A stretch of DNA of 33,745 nt from Gammaproteobacteria bacterium (GCA_029243585.1 JAQWRR010000033.1:1-33745), one strand, 5' to 3'; positions 8,771 to 18,923 are shown, counted from the stretch's first letter. Notes: generated from the letters alone by a model not told the origin. Program-made: numbers and translations.

Positions 8771-10413
8771 GCAAAAAATTAATAGCTACGCTTTTATTTG
8801 GGTTCTTGTTTATTGGCAAACTTTTTGCACAAGAACCCGAGCTTAATGCAAGTCTTGATAGATCTGTGGTTAATGAGAATGAATCTTTCACATACACGCT
8901 TTATGTTCAGGGACAGACAAGCATTGAACCCGACTTAAACTCGCTATCTAACGATTTTGAAATCTTACAGAGGTCTAGAAATACAAGTATCCAGATGATT
9001 AATGGGACAACTTCGCAGCTTACCGAGTGGCGTATACAGTTAATGCCGCTCTCTGTGGGTAACTTTACTATTCCACCAGTACAGTTAGCTGGCTCATTAT
9101 CTAACCCTGTGCAAGTGCAGGTTTTACCTGCTACTACTGGTGATACACCAGGTGAGATTTTTATTGAAGTTGAGTTGATGCCCTTCACAGCTTACGTTCA
9201 ATCTCAAGTAATCTATACGCTTCGGCTTTTTCGCGCTATCAATACGGGCCGCTCTAGCCTTACGACACCGGAGGCAACTGGGGGTGAGGCTATTATAGTG
9301 CCGCTTGGAGAGGACCGAGAGTTCCGTACTCGTCGCGATGATAAAGATTTTATTGTCCTAGAGCGGCAGTATGCGATTTTTCCTCAAGCAGCCGGAGAAT
9401 TGATCATTGAGCCAGTGACATTTGAGGGAGTTGTTCTCACAGCATCTGGTTTATCCAGTCTCCAAAGGGTTCGTTCAGGTGTTCTAGCTTTATCCGTACA
9501 AGCCGCCGTTCCCCCTCCCCAGGAATACCCCAATGCCTCTTGGGTGCCAGCAAGTTCACTCAACCTATCCGAGCTTTGGAGTGATGACCCAGGGGAGTTC
9601 ACATTGGGTATTCCACAGACGCGAACTTTGACTATAGAGGCGGAGGGTTTAATAGAAACACAACTCCCAGAAATAACAATGCTGCAGACAGAAGGAGTTC
9701 GCCAGTACTCTGATCAGCCTGAATTGGAACGTGAAACGGGCCCCGAAGGTGTACAGGCTACTCGCATAGAACGTTTTGCTGTAATAGCACAATCACCTGG
9801 GCAGGTAACAATCCCAGCAGTTGAATTGCCATGGTTCAATGTTGTTGACGGGGCATGGGAAGTTGCTCGGGTCGATCCTAGAGTATCAGTAGTTATTAAT
9901 AATCAGAACGAATTCCTATCTCCATCAATAGGTCAACTGGAAGAAATTACTGATTTAGAGAGTGCTGCTGGTAATGAACGCTTATGGCAATGGGTGAGTG
10001 CAGCCTTATTGAGTGCTTGGCTTTTAACCTTGCTGGTTTTTCGTTTTGGTTGGATACGTCGTACACCTACTAGAAGCGAACCCTCAGTAGTTTTGAAAAA
10101 ACCAAGGGAGAACCAGATGCTTAGAGGTGTCATTGCTGCTTGTGAGAAAAATGATCCTGAGACGACACGAAGTCTATTGCTAGAATGGTCTGAAAATTAT
10201 GTGGCTAGTGAGCCTAAAACGCTTGGATATCTCGCAGCTAAAGCGCCAGAGGATCTTGCTAAAGCTGTTTCTAACCTGGAAAAGAACCTTTATGGCCCAA
10301 GCGCTGATAGCTGGGATGGGAGAGCGTTGTCCATAGCGATTAAAAAATATAGTCGATCGCAAAGAACTGGTGACAAAACTACCGAAGAAGTGCTACAGCC
10401 TTTATATCGGTAA
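8767..10413 (+). CDS. BatD family protein (oxygen tolerance/DUF-type, membrane anchored)
   Basis: The track begins at TTG 8764. GTG 8767 is better: it overlaps the upstream stop as GTGA and has GAGGAG seven bases upstream, giving 548 residues. A signal peptide (KKLIATLLFGFLFIGKLFAQ) is followed by a BatD-type beta-sandwich series. 'LNASLDRSVVNENESFTYTL' at the mature N-terminus is the usual BatD opening. One C-terminal helix lies at about 412-430, with a cytoplasmic tail of about 115 residues rich in helix. BatD is the periplasmic component of Bat systems, linked in some bacteria to oxidative stress tolerance; the exact role is unsettled. Last gene of the operon. Confidence 0.85.
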   Translation: MSKKLIATLLFGFLFIGKLFAQEPELNASLDRSVVNENESFTYTLYVQGQTSIEPDLNSLSNDFEILQRSRNTSIQMINGTTSQLTEWRIQLMPLSVGNFTIPPVQLAGSLSNPVQVQVLPATTGDTPGEIFIEVELMPFTAYVQSQVIYTLRLFRAINTGRSSLTTPEATGGEAIIVPLGEDREFRTRRDDKDFIVLERQYAIFPQAAGELIIEPVTFEGVVLTASGLSSLQRVRSGVLALSVQAAVPPPQEYPNASWVPASSLNLSELWSDDPGEFTLGIPQTRTLTIEAEGLIETQLPEITMLQTEGVRQYSDQPELERETGPEGVQATRIERFAVIAQSPGQVTIPAVELPWFNVVDGAWEVARVDPRVSVVINNQNEFLSPSIGQLEEITDLESAAGNERLWQWVSAALLSAWLLTLLVFRFGWIRRTPTRSEPSVVLKKPRENQMLRGVIAACEKNDPETTRSLLLEWSENYVASEPKTLGYLAAKAPEDLAKAVSNLEKNLYGPSADSWDGRALSIAIKKYSRSQRTGDKTTEEVLQPLYR

Positions 10414-10533
10414 AGACTCTTTTAATTAGTTAAGTAATCTGCAGTAGAGAGCTAACTCTTCCCTAAAGTTTTGCTTGGATAGTTCCTATTTATAGGCGAG
10501 GTACCCAGGTAATTAATCGGAATATTAGGCAGA

Positions 10534-10953
10534 CTACCAGTGGCCTATATTTTCCATTGAGGACCATGGCTCTTTAATAGGTAAGGAGTCTCCCTTTTGT
10601 AGAAACTCTACTGAAATATTATCTGGGGAACGAATAAAGGCCATACGACCATCACGTGGCGGCCGGTTAATTGTCACACCAGCTTCCATCAATCTTTGGC
10701 AGGTGGCATAAATATCATCTACTTCATAGGCAATATGCCCAAAATTGCGACCTTCATCGTAAGGTTCTGGATCCCAGTTATAGGTTAACTCAAGAGCACA
10801 TTCTTCTTGGCCTTCAGGAGCTACGAATATTAGGCTAAAGCGGCCAGCTTCATAATCATCATGTCTCGTTTTTTTTAGGCCAAGCTTATTGCAATAAAAA
10901 TCCAAGGATTTTTCGAGATCGCTAACTCTTACCATTGTATGTAGGTAACGCAC
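10534..10953 (-). CDS. gloA: Lactoylglutathione lyase (glyoxalase I)
   Basis: 139 residues, close to E. coli GloA (135). It converts the methylglyoxal-glutathione hemithioacetal to S-lactoylglutathione in the cytoplasm. The four metal ligands expected of bacterial GloA are present: H5 (MRYLHTMVRV), E55 (ALELTYNW), H73 (NFGHIAYEV) and E116 (NISVEFLQ). The start is GTG with an excellent AAGGAG seven bases upstream. It lies 24 bases downstream of the OmpA-domain gene on the same strand and may share its transcript. It converges with batD; the 120-base gap between them has no convincing terminator hairpin. Confidence 0.95.
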   Translation of the reverse strand: MRYLHTMVRVSDLEKSLDFYCNKLGLKKTRHDDYEAGRFSLIFVAPEGQEECALELTYNWDPEPYDEGRNFGHIAYEVDDIYATCQRLMEAGVTINRPPRDGRMAFIRSPDNISVEFLQKGDSLPIKEPWSSMENIGHW

Positions 10954-10977
10954 AGTGTTTCTCCTTAGCAGCTAGAC

Positions 10978-12420
10978 TTATTCTTGTTGCGTTTCTATCC
11001 GAATATCAATTCTACGGTTTCTCGCTCGTCCCTGAGATGTTTCGTTATTTGCTATAGGACGCATTTGCCCATAACCAACAGAACTAACCCTGAATGACTC
11101 AAGGCCAAGTTGAGTATTTAGATAATCACCTACAGCTTCAGCCCGAGATCTAGAAAGTCTTAAGTTAGCCTGACTCCCACCATATGAATCAGTATGACCT
11201 TCAACGACTACACGAGAGCGAGGAAAAGTGTCTATAGCATCATAGAGTTTATCTAATAGCTGACCATGCTCAGGACGAATGTTTGATTCTCCTGATCCAA
11301 ATGTTAAACCAACAAGCCTTACAACTACACTACTCCCCTCTCTTGTAATTTGAGCTTCCTCAAGAGAGAACATGGTTTCTATCCTGGTAAATCGAGCCCG
11401 TAATTGTTCTTCAATTTCTAGTCTCTGCACTAAAAGGATGTGTTCCTCAGAGGCATTATTTAGCTGATTATCTAGCTCTCTAATTTCATTTTCTAAGCTA
11501 GCAATTTGTCTTCTGCTATTTTCCAAATCACTTATAAGTTGTATCTCACGCTGATGAGAATTTTCTATATTTGTTATCAGTTCTAAAGTTACGGTTTCTG
11601 TGCCGGCATCCAGTTGTACGACACTATCTGTTGCGCTAGCGAGCTGCATAATTTGCTCCTCATGAGCCAATATAATGTCTTCTGCAGTCCCATTACCGTC
11701 ACGTAGGCTTCGAATTTTTTCGGTTATGAAGGCGGCATGTCTTGCTTCGTAATTAGCCTGTTCTACAAGCCTAAGAGGTCTTTCCATTTCATAACGATTT
11801 TCGTTTATAGCTTGTTCGGCTTGGGTCAGTAATTCTTGTGCTTTCTGGTATGTTATTGGTGAGTTTTGTGGCACACGATCTTGAACGGCTTGTGCCAGCA
11901 AAGCCCTTGTCTGACTCAGATATTGCGCTTTGATGGCTGTTAATTCTGCATCACGAAATAATATTTCTGCGGTTTCCGCGCGAGCTTGAGCTATATCGTT
12001 ATCGCCGGCCTCGAGAGCCAGACTTGAGCTGTTAAATGCCTCTTCAGCATCTGTCCATAGTGCTGTAGCAAAGTTATCGGCTCGGACATTCAAAGCATCA
12101 TCTCTGCTTTCTATAAGGGTGTTCAAAGTAATACGGGCTGCACGGGCTGCAACTGCTGCATCATTAAGTGATCTGATCGCATCGGCAAGTCTATTTTGGA
12201 TTCGGTCAGTATTTCTTCCGCGAACTAGGTCATTTGCAGCATCAGAATAAGCTTCTAAGCCATTGCTATAACCGCGTGGGGCAAGTAGAGGTGCATTAGC
12301 GGATTGAGCACTCTCCAACGCCTCATCTGCCGCCTCGAAAAGCGTGCTTCTAGGGTCTTGGGCGTAGCTCAGTGGTATTAGTGCTAACGCTATGATTAAT
12401 GAAAACCAGGTCTTTATCAT
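10978..12420 (-). CDS. OmpA-domain envelope protein with long helical periplasmic region
   Basis: The track start is a TTG at 12432; ATG 12420 is preferred because the signal peptide MIKTWFSLIIALALIPLSYAQ begins there and a promoter would start transcription about 20 bases upstream. This gives 480 residues. After the signal peptide, about residues 22-350 are Ala/Glu/Arg-rich and strongly helical, with coiled-coil heptads (for example SDLENSRRQIASLENEIREL). The C-terminal OmpA/MotB peptidoglycan-binding domain (about 365-478) has VEGHTDSYGG, NLRLSRSRAEAV and the closing NRRIDI. No beta-barrel is visible, so it probably bridges to peptidoglycan from the periplasm. N-terminal parts of such proteins are sometimes assigned to DUF4398. 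No lipobox cysteine is present. Confidence 0.85.
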   Translation of the reverse strand: MIKTWFSLIIALALIPLSYAQDPRSTLFEAADEALESAQSANAPLLAPRGYSNGLEAYSDAANDLVRGRNTDRIQNRLADAIRSLNDAAVAARAARITLNTLIESRDDALNVRADNFATALWTDAEEAFNSSSLALEAGDNDIAQARAETAEILFRDAELTAIKAQYLSQTRALLAQAVQDRVPQNSPITYQKAQELLTQAEQAINENRYEMERPLRLVEQANYEARHAAFITEKIRSLRDGNGTAEDIILAHEEQIMQLASATDSVVQLDAGTETVTLELITNIENSHQREIQLISDLENSRRQIASLENEIRELDNQLNNASEEHILLVQRLEIEEQLRARFTRIETMFSLEEAQITREGSSVVVRLVGLTFGSGESNIRPEHGQLLDKLYDAIDTFPRSRVVVEGHTDSYGGSQANLRLSRSRAEAVGDYLNTQLGLESFRVSSVGYGQMRPIANNETSQGRARNRRIDIRIETQQE

Positions 12421-12447
12421 TGGGGGTACCAAAATACGCTATCCCTA

Positions 12448-12475
12448 TCTATATAAATTAGTTTGAATATGTCAA
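12448..12475 (-). promoter_or_regulatory. Sigma70-type promoter for the OmpA-domain gene
   Basis: Read on the minus strand, a perfect TTGACA (-35, at 12470-12475) is followed by a 16-base spacer and TATAGA (-10, at 12448-12453, four of six consensus). A start near 12441 would leave about a 20-base leader before ATG 12420. It lies in the 140-base gap between greB and this gene. This is the best -35 hexamer I found in any gap of the window. Confidence 0.65.
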
Positions 12476-12560
12476 GAATTTCATATTGCACATGATGCTC
12501 TGGATATACTTCAAACTCAAAAAATCTACGGTACTTTGATTTAATCAACTGGACCATTAA

Positions 12561-13072
12561 TTATCTATCTTTATAGCTTATCTCAATTATTGTGAATTTA
12601 TTTTTTCCTTCAGGGGTATTGACAATGATTTGTTCATTAAGACCTTTTCCCATAACTGCGATTCCAAGAGGTGAGTCCATACTGAGATTATCGTCTTCGA
12701 AGTCAAATTCATCAGGGCCGACCAAACGGTATGCTACTACCTGATTTTTGTATCACAAAGTTTAAACTGCGCGCCGAAAAAAACTTTTTTACGATCACGG
12801 GGCACTGTATCGACTATCTGAATTCCATCAAGCCGTTTTCTTAGGTAGCGAATACGTCGGTCTATCTCGCCAAGTTGCCTTTTCCCATAAATATAGTCGG
12901 CGTTTTCGGAACGATCCCCTTGAGCGGCTGCTTCAGCTACGGCACGAGTTACTGCCGGTCTTTTGTGGCGCCATAAGTGTTCTAATTCCTTTTCAAGCAC
13001 AATTGCGCCTTCAGGAGTTATATATTTAGAGCTCGGTGGTGTTGGGGGTTTATAGCGACCCATAAGACGCAT
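12561..13072 (-). CDS. greB: Transcription elongation factor GreB, interrupted by an apparent -1 frameshift
   Basis: The track shows only the first 111 codons (to 12737). Codons 21-100 match GreB: an EKELEHLWRHKRPAVTRAV coiled-coil arm, GDRSENADYIYGKRQLGEID at its tip with D53/E56, and VFFGAQF entering the C-terminal domain. That frame stops at TAG. The rest is present in another frame from about 12744 down to TAA 12561-12563: VAYRLVGPDEFDFED, SPLGIAVMGK and IIVNTPEGKNKFTIIEISY. Adding one A to the A5 run (T5 on the plus strand, 12745-12749) restores a continuous 170-residue GreB reading DTKNQVVAYRLVG. GreB rescues backtracked RNA polymerase by stimulating transcript cleavage. Either a sequencing/assembly error, a real mutation, or slippage. 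The first 20 residues are an extra Pro-rich head. Confidence 0.88.
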
Positions 13073-13083
13073 CTTGCAAACCG

Positions 13084-13100
13084 TGAGATAATTTATCTCA
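13084..13100. repeat. Perfect 17-base palindrome in the divergent greB/lipA promoter region
   Basis: TGAGATAA-T-TTATCTCA has perfect eight-base arms around one central base. It is centred in the 56-base gap between the divergent greB and lipA starts, about 30 bases from lipA and 12 bases from greB. Size and position suit a dimeric repressor operator controlling one or both genes; which regulator is unknown. Confidence 0.5.
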
Positions 13101-13128
13101 TAGTTAATGATTAAGTGATTAAATACTA

Positions 13129-14115
13129 ATGAATCAGTTTCGCGGCATACCTGTAGTACAGAGTGGCAAAAAATACCGAAACACTCAAGGCGTCACGGCC
13201 GTTAAAGATGGAATAAAACTGCGGGATACTAGTAGTGAAGCACCTTTGTTAGCCAAACCCCCATGGTTAAAAATGCGTATTCCATCGGGCGCTAAGTATG
13301 GGCGGGTTAAACAAACTGTTCATGAGCATAAGCTTTCTACGGTATGTGAAGAATCAATGTGCCCCAACATTGGTGAATGCTGGTCGAATGGCACCGCCAC
13401 AATCATGTTAATGGGCGCGGTATGCACCCGTGCCTGTAAATTCTGTGCTGTAGATACAGGAAACCCGCATGGATGGTTAGATTCAGATGAACCAAAAAAC
13501 GCAGCTCGTTCAGTTGAACTTATGGGATTAAAATATGTGGTTCTAACATCAGTAGATAGAGATGATTTATCTGATGGTGGCGCAGACCATTATGCTGCGT
13601 GCATAAAAGCTATAAAAGAGCGTTGTCCGCAGACAATAGTGGAGGCTCTAACACCAGATTTTTTAGGAAAAGTTTCTAGTATTAAAAAAGTGCTTGATTC
13701 GGGGTTAGAGGTTTTTGCACAGAATATAGAAACTGTTAAAAGGTTAACTCATATCGTTCGTGATGCAAGGGCTGGGTATGATCAAACCTTGAGGGTTCTT
13801 TCAAGCGCAAATGAGTATCGCTCTGATGTCTTGACCAAAACCAGCTTGATGTTGGGTTTAGGGGAAACAGATGCAGAAATCAGAGAGACATTAGAGGACT
13901 TACGTCGTATAGATGTAAATATTGTGACTCTTGGGCAATATCTGCAACCGACTAAAAACCACTTGCCGGTAAAACGTTACGTCACCCCTGCTGAATTTGA
14001 TCAGTATCGGGAATGGGGTATTAAATTGGGTTTTATGGAGGTCGTGGCAGGTCCGCTCGTTCGTTCAAGCTATCGCGCTGAACGAGTTTTTGATATGAAT
14101 AACGTGGGATTATGA
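13129..14115 (+). CDS. lipA: Lipoyl synthase
   Basis: 328 residues, normal length. A radical-SAM enzyme that inserts two sulfur atoms into octanoyl groups on lipoyl domains of 2-oxoacid dehydrogenases. The auxiliary cluster motif C-x4-C-x5-C is at C73, C78, C84 ([12 protein letters not shown]). The radical-SAM CxxxCxxC is at C99, C103, C106 (CTRACKFC). The C-terminal RSSYRAE supplies the conserved serine ligand. Substrate-binding landmarks such as [12 protein letters not shown] and GETDAEI are intact. lipB is not adjacent. No clear Shine-Dalgarno precedes the ATG; the upstream region is AT-rich and holds the palindrome. Confidence 0.96.
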   Translation: MNQFRGIPVVQSGKKYRNTQGVTAVKDGIKLRDTSSEAPLLAKPPWLKMRIPSGAKYGRVKQTVHEHKLSTVCEESMCPNIGECWSNGTATIMLMGAVCTRACKFCAVDTGNPHGWLDSDEPKNAARSVELMGLKYVVLTSVDRDDLSDGGADHYAACIKAIKERCPQTIVEALTPDFLGKVSSIKKVLDSGLEVFAQNIETVKRLTHIVRDARAGYDQTLRVLSSANEYRSDVLTKTSLMLGLGETDAEIRETLEDLRRIDVNIVTLGQYLQPTKNHLPVKRYVTPAEFDQYREWGIKLGFMEVVAGPLVRSSYRAERVFDMNNVGL

Positions 14116-14160
14116 AATAGCGATTGTATTTTTTATGCTTAACAGTTTTTTGGAATAATA

Positions 14161-15135
14161 ATGATTGAATTCTTATTTGACTATGGTCTTTTTGCCGCGA
14201 AGTTTGGAACAATTACGGTACTTATAGTGATAGTTATTGGGGTAATTGCAGCATCAACAAAGCGTGGTGCAAATGAAGAAGGACTTGCTGTAGAGCATTT
14301 AAATAAGCGCCTAGAAGCACTAGGTGATGCAGTACGTAGGTCGGTTCATGGAAAGGAGCAGTTGAAAAAGGCCTCTAAAGAAAGAAAAAAAGAAAAAAAA
14401 GAACTATCAAAAAAAGGCTCTCAACGCCAACGTATTTACGTCATAGATTTTAAAGGAGATATTCGGGCAACTGCGACCTCATCGCTTCGTGAAGAGGTTT
14501 CAGCAATTCTTTCTGTTGCTGAAAGTGATGATCAAGTGTTGGTTCGACTGGAGAACCCAGGCGGAACTGTACATGAACATGGTTTGGCAGCCTCTCAACT
14601 TCTTAGAATTAGAAGCAAGGGTATTCCTTTAACAGTTTCTGTCGATAAAGTTGCAGCTAGTGGGGGCTATCTTATGGCCTGTGTTGCAAGCCGTATTATT
14701 GCTGCACCATTTGCAATTATTGGTTCGATTGGCGTTATTGCACAACTTCCTAATTTTCATCGATTCCTAGAGAATAAGGGGGTTGATTTTGAACAAATTA
14801 CGGCTGGCCGTCACAAACGAACACTCACCATGTTTGGAAAAAACACGGATGAGGATAGAGATAAGCTAAAAGAAGAAATAGAAGATGTGCATGAGCTCTT
14901 TAAGGCCCAAATTGCTAGTTATCGGCCTCAAATTGATGTTGAAGGTGTATCTACTGGTGAGCACTGGTATGGCACACGGGCGTTAGAGCTTGGTTTAATT
15001 GATGAGATTTGTACTAGTGATGATTTTCTAAGTGAGGCTGCTTCTGATGCTGACTTATATGGCATAACATTTAAACGAAAAAAATCTCTTCCAGAAAGAC
15101 TTTTAGGAGGAGCAGAAAGTTTTTTAGCTCGCTGA
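14161..15135 (+). CDS. sohB: SohB-type S49 peptidase
   Basis: 324 residues. One N-terminal membrane helix (about 10-31) is followed by a very Lys/Glu-rich linker (KKASKERKKEKKELSKK, about 69-86), encoded by a run of A-rich codons prone to slippage but intact here. The S49 domain has the nucleophile in VAASGGYLMAC (S167) and the general-base lysine in AGRHKRTLT (K219), the Ser-Lys dyad of SppA/SohB proteases. Proteases of this kind cleave membrane or signal peptides at the inner membrane. GGA lies seven bases before the ATG. The 3' end overlaps the convergent oplAH by 12 bases. Confidence 0.92.
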   Translation: MIEFLFDYGLFAAKFGTITVLIVIVIGVIAASTKRGANEEGLAVEHLNKRLEALGDAVRRSVHGKEQLKKASKERKKEKKELSKKGSQRQRIYVIDFKGDIRATATSSLREEVSAILSVAESDDQVLVRLENPGGTVHEHGLAASQLLRIRSKGIPLTVSVDKVAASGGYLMACVASRIIAAPFAIIGSIGVIAQLPNFHRFLENKGVDFEQITAGRHKRTLTMFGKNTDEDRDKLKEEIEDVHELFKAQIASYRPQIDVEGVSTGEHWYGTRALELGLIDEICTSDDFLSEAASDADLYGITFKRKKSLPERLLGGAESFLAR

Positions 15136-18100
15136 GCCATAACCTCCACCGCCTGGTGTTTCAATGATGAAGCGATCCCCTGCCTCAAGTAGGTTTTCCT
15201 CAGTGGCCGCAATATTCTCTCTTTTATTTGATAAGTTACGAATAATATAGTTTCTACCTGCTTTCCCATTACCACCATTTGCTAAGCCAAATGGTGGTAT
15301 ACGTCTGCGATTCGAAAGAATAGATGTTTGCATAGGTTCAAGAAAAAGAATTTCCCTTACTACGCCATCCCCTCCTTGTTGAGCTCCTTTACCCCCTGAA
15401 CCTTTTCTAATTTCAAATCTTTCAAGACGAATGGGATAGCGCCATTCTAGAACTTCAGGGTCTGTTAGTCGGGAGTTTGTCATATGAGTTTGGACAGCGC
15501 TTGCACCATGAAAGTCTGGTCCGGCACCAGCGCCACCACATATGGTTTCATAGTATTGATACTTTTCATTGCCAAAGGTGAAATTATTCATTGTTCCTTG
15601 GGAGGCGGCAGACGCGCCCAGTGCAGCTAAGAGCGCATCAGTAATACATTGTGATGTTTCTACATTACCTGCTACAACTGGTGCTGGATAGCGAGGATTA
15701 ACCATGCTTGATTTGGGCAACTTAATAGTTAATGGTCTAAGACAACCATCGTTTAGAGGAATATTTTCTTCGATCAATGTTCGAAATACATATAGAACAG
15801 CTGCCCTAACAACCGCAGTAGGGGCATTAAAATTGGTTGAGCTTTCCGAAGAAGTACCACTAAAATCAATGATTGCGTCACCTTTTTCTTTATCGATTAT
15901 GATTGAAATATTTATACACTCATGACTATCTAATTCTATTGACCAGTTTCCGTTACTCAGTTTTTTGATTGCTTTTCTTACACAGTTTTCCGCGTTTGTT
16001 TTTATATGATCCATATAAGCATGTACGACATCTCTACCAAAACGCTTAATCATCTTGGTTAATTCAAGAACACCCTTTGTGTTTGCGGCCACTTGGGCTT
16101 TTAGATCTGCAATATTTTGATCTGGATTGCGAGCAGGGTAAGGACTATCACTTAAGATTTTTCTTATATTTTTTTCAAGAAAAACTCCATCACTAACGAG
16201 TAGTACATTATCAAGTAGGACGCCTTCTTCCTCTATTGTTATGCTTGTGGCTGGCATAGAACCGGGTGTTTTCCCACCAATATCTGCGTGATGTGCACGA
16301 CAGGCAACAATAAAATCAAGCGTATTTCCAGGCTGATTAAAAATAGGAGTTACAACGGTAATATCTGGAAGATGAGTGCCACCGTTATAAGGCGCATTTA
16401 AAACATATACGTCTCCTGGCTTAAGTGCACTATGATGTTGGTTTAATACAGCCTTTACGCTTTCTCCCATAGAGCCAAGGTGTACTGGCATATGTGGAGC
16501 ATTCGCGATTAGATCGCCAGCCGAGTCAAATACTGCACAAGAAAAATCTAGGCGCTCCTTTATATTTACCGAGTACGCGGTGTTTTCTAGCACAATTCCC
16601 ATTTGTTCAGCTATGTGCATGAACAGATTATTGAATATTTCTAACCTGATCGGGTCTGATTGTGTTCCAAGTTTTTCTCTAGTTGAAACCGTGCTAGATC
16701 TAGTTAAAAGAAGATGTCCAAGTTGATTTACCTTAGCTTGCCATCCTGGGTCGATAATAGTTGTTGAGTTAGGGTCAACAATGAGTCCGGGACCGGTTAA
16801 TTGCCAACCAGCACCCAGTTTTTCTCTTAGATAAACTGGGGTGCTAATTGGCACAGAATCAAACCAAATATCCCTTAAAGCCTCTGGTTGATTATCGACT
16901 GTACCACCTGTCCAAAGTGGTTCTTCAAGGCTTGCTCCCTCAACTACAGCCTCAACTTCAATGCTTTCCACAATTAATGTGGTGTCATCAGCTTCAAATC
17001 CAAAGCGTTTATTATGCAGCTTGAGAAAATTTTCTTTAACGCGTTGCAGATTTTTTTCATATGTAATGGGTAGTGCAGTGTCCGAGCCAACTGATTTCAT
17101 CATCAGTCGGTATGAGAAGTTAATTAAATCAATCTGAACCCCTTGTTTAACTAGCTCCTCGAGTCCATTTTTCTCAAGTTTAGAAAAAGTTGCTTCCAAT
17201 TTTGGAAAAATATCTTTCGTCCAAGCGCTTTCCATGCTCATCTGCTTTAAAGAACGCATGTCAGCTAGACCCATACCATAAGCAGATAACACCCCAGACA
17301 TTGGGTGAATAAATATGGTCTTTACTCCTAGTGCATCTGCTACCTGGCAAGCATGCTGACCAGCTGCTCCACCAAAACAGCAAAGTGAAAATTCAGTTAC
17401 ATCATGTCCACGCTGAATAGAAATATTCTTAATAGCAGTAGTCATCCTTTCAACTGCAATTCTTAAGAATCCTGCTGCTAGCTCTTTTATAGAAACCTGA
17501 TGCCCAGTTTCACTTTGCAATTTTTCTGCAAGACTAGTAAAGAGGAGTGAAACTGATTTATGGTCTATTTCTTCATTACCGTTTTGTCCAAAAACCTTTG
17601 GGAAATAATCTGGTTGTAAACGTCCCAGTAGTACATTTGCATCGGTGACTGTTATAGGACCATTGTTTCGATAGCAGGCTGGTCCAGGATAGGCCCCCGC
17701 TGATTCAGGACCTACCTGTAACCGATCCGAAGACAGCTTCAAGATTGAACCACCGCCTGCTGCTACGGTTTGTACTCGCATCATAGGCGCTGTGAGCCGA
17801 ACGCCAGCAATCATGCTACTTGTTGTTCTTTCAAAGTCGCCATCATAGAGCGACACATCCGTAGAGGTGCCGCCCATATCAAATCCTATTAGTTTTTTTA
17901 GATTAGCGGACTTGGCAGTTCTGACCATTCCTACAACACCCCCAGCCGGTCCTGAAAGGACGCTATCCTTCCCTCGGAATGATTCAGCACTAGTCAATCC
18001 GCCATGACTTTGCATGAATAGAATTGGTGTGTCGCCGAGGCGCTCAGCAAGACCATGCCGTACTTGGTCTACATAGTTTTTAAGTATGGGAGAAAGATAC

Positions 18101-18726
18101 GCATCTGTTAAGGTGGTATCTCCTCGGGAAATAAGCTTCATAAGAGGGCTAGTTGAATGAGATACAGAAATTTGCTCAAACCCAATTTCCTCAGCAATTT
18201 TTTGTGCAACTTGTTCATGTATAGGGAAGCGGTATCCATGCATAAAAACAATGGCAACACTTTTGATTTTGTTTTTATATGCTTCTTTAAGCTGGCTACG
18301 CAGGCTCAGTTTATCTAGAGGCTCAATTATTTCCCCTTGTGCGGAGAGGCGTTCTTGGGTCTCAATAACCTGGGCATAGAGCATTTGGGGTAACTCTATA
18401 TTTAATGCAAAAATATCAGGTCTATTTTGATAGCCAATGCGCAATGCATCGCCAAAACCTTTTGTGATAACCAAAGCTGTATCTGCTCCACGTCGTTCAA
18501 GAAGAGCGTTGGTGGCTACTGTAGTCCCCATCCTCACCACTTCTAGGTGTTCATTTGTTTGGGATAGGATTCTCAGAATTCCATCAACAACAGCATCTTT
18601 ATAATGTGAAGAATTTTCAGAAAGAAGCTTAGTAGCAGTAATAGATCCATTAGGATTTCTAGCTACTATATCGGTGAAGGTTCCTCCACGGTCAATCCAA
18701 AATTGCCAGCCTGCTTTTCTTTCCAT
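15124..18726 (-). CDS. 5-oxoprolinase / hydantoinase, HyuA-HyuB fused (OplAH type)
   Basis: 1200 residues. The N-terminal HyuA-type half has an ASKHA-like ATP site ([10 protein letters not shown] at 11-20; [15 protein letters not shown] further on). It continues to about residue 690. The C-terminal HyuB half contains [32 protein letters not shown] and the terminal GGGGYG. The single-chain layout matches ATP-dependent 5-oxoprolinase, which opens 5-oxoproline to glutamate in glutathione turnover. Hydantoinases and acetone carboxylases share the folds but are usually split, so the substrate is inferred. It stands alone on its strand. No strong Shine-Dalgarno is seen at the ATG. The stop lies inside sohB on the opposite strand. 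Confidence 0.82.
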   Translation of the reverse strand: MERKAGWQFWIDRGGTFTDIVARNPNGSITATKLLSENSSHYKDAVVDGILRILSQTNEHLEVVRMGTTVATNALLERRGADTALVITKGFGDALRIGYQNRPDIFALNIELPQMLYAQVIETQERLSAQGEIIEPLDKLSLRSQLKEAYKNKIKSVAIVFMHGYRFPIHEQVAQKIAEEIGFEQISVSHSTSPLMKLISRGDTTLTDAYLSPILKNYVDQVRHGLAERLGDTPILFMQSHGGLTSAESFRGKDSVLSGPAGGVVGMVRTAKSANLKKLIGFDMGGTSTDVSLYDGDFERTTSSMIAGVRLTAPMMRVQTVAAGGGSILKLSSDRLQVGPESAGAYPGPACYRNNGPITVTDANVLLGRLQPDYFPKVFGQNGNEEIDHKSVSLLFTSLAEKLQSETGHQVSIKELAAGFLRIAVERMTTAIKNISIQRGHDVTEFSLCCFGGAAGQHACQVADALGVKTIFIHPMSGVLSAYGMGLADMRSLKQMSMESAWTKDIFPKLEATFSKLEKNGLEELVKQGVQIDLINFSYRLMMKSVGSDTALPITYEKNLQRVKENFLKLHNKRFGFEADDTTLIVESIEVEAVVEGASLEEPLWTGGTVDNQPEALRDIWFDSVPISTPVYLREKLGAGWQLTGPGLIVDPNSTTIIDPGWQAKVNQLGHLLLTRSSTVSTREKLGTQSDPIRLEIFNNLFMHIAEQMGIVLENTAYSVNIKERLDFSCAVFDSAGDLIANAPHMPVHLGSMGESVKAVLNQHHSALKPGDVYVLNAPYNGGTHLPDITVVTPIFNQPGNTLDFIVACRAHHADIGGKTPGSMPATSITIEEEGVLLDNVLLVSDGVFLEKNIRKILSDSPYPARNPDQNIADLKAQVAANTKGVLELTKMIKRFGRDVVHAYMDHIKTNAENCVRKAIKKLSNGNWSIELDSHECINISIIIDKEKGDAIIDFSGTSSESSTNFNAPTAVVRAAVLYVFRTLIEENIPLNDGCLRPLTIKLPKSSMVNPRYPAPVVAGNVETSQCITDALLAALGASAASQGTMNNFTFGNEKYQYYETICGGAGAGPDFHGASAVQTHMTNSRLTDPEVLEWRYPIRLERFEIRKGSGGKGAQQGGDGVVREILFLEPMQTSILSNRRRIPPFGLANGGNGKAGRNYIIRNLSNKRENIAATEENLLEAGDRFIIETPGGGGYGSAS

Positions 18727-18923
18727 TATTTTTAGTGTTGCCTTATCCTAGAAGAAAGTAAATCTTAGCTCTAAATATTTATCCTTTTAAAACCTGGATT
18801 GTTTGCATATTTTTTATGTATAAAGCCAGAAAAAATCTAATCTATTAAGAATAAGATATTTTAAGAGGGTGAAAAATTACTTATATGTGTGATATTGGCG
18901 GTAGTCATAGAATAAAATCCACA

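Noticed and set aside
6295-8897. Antisense and alternate-frame ORFs inside the Bat operon (for example 7983-8648 + and 8138-8443 -)
   Set aside because: They lie entirely within well-supported batA/batB/batD frames and encode no recognisable motif; the acidic repeat of BatB leaves stop-poor shadow frames.
10414-10533. Terminator between the convergent batD and gloA genes
   Set aside because: Only a very short palindrome (CCTATTTATAGG) was found, with no T run and too small a loop.
14380-14420. A-rich run in sohB as a possible frameshift
   Set aside because: The frame continues intact through the run into the catalytic domain and the Lys-rich linker is plausible.
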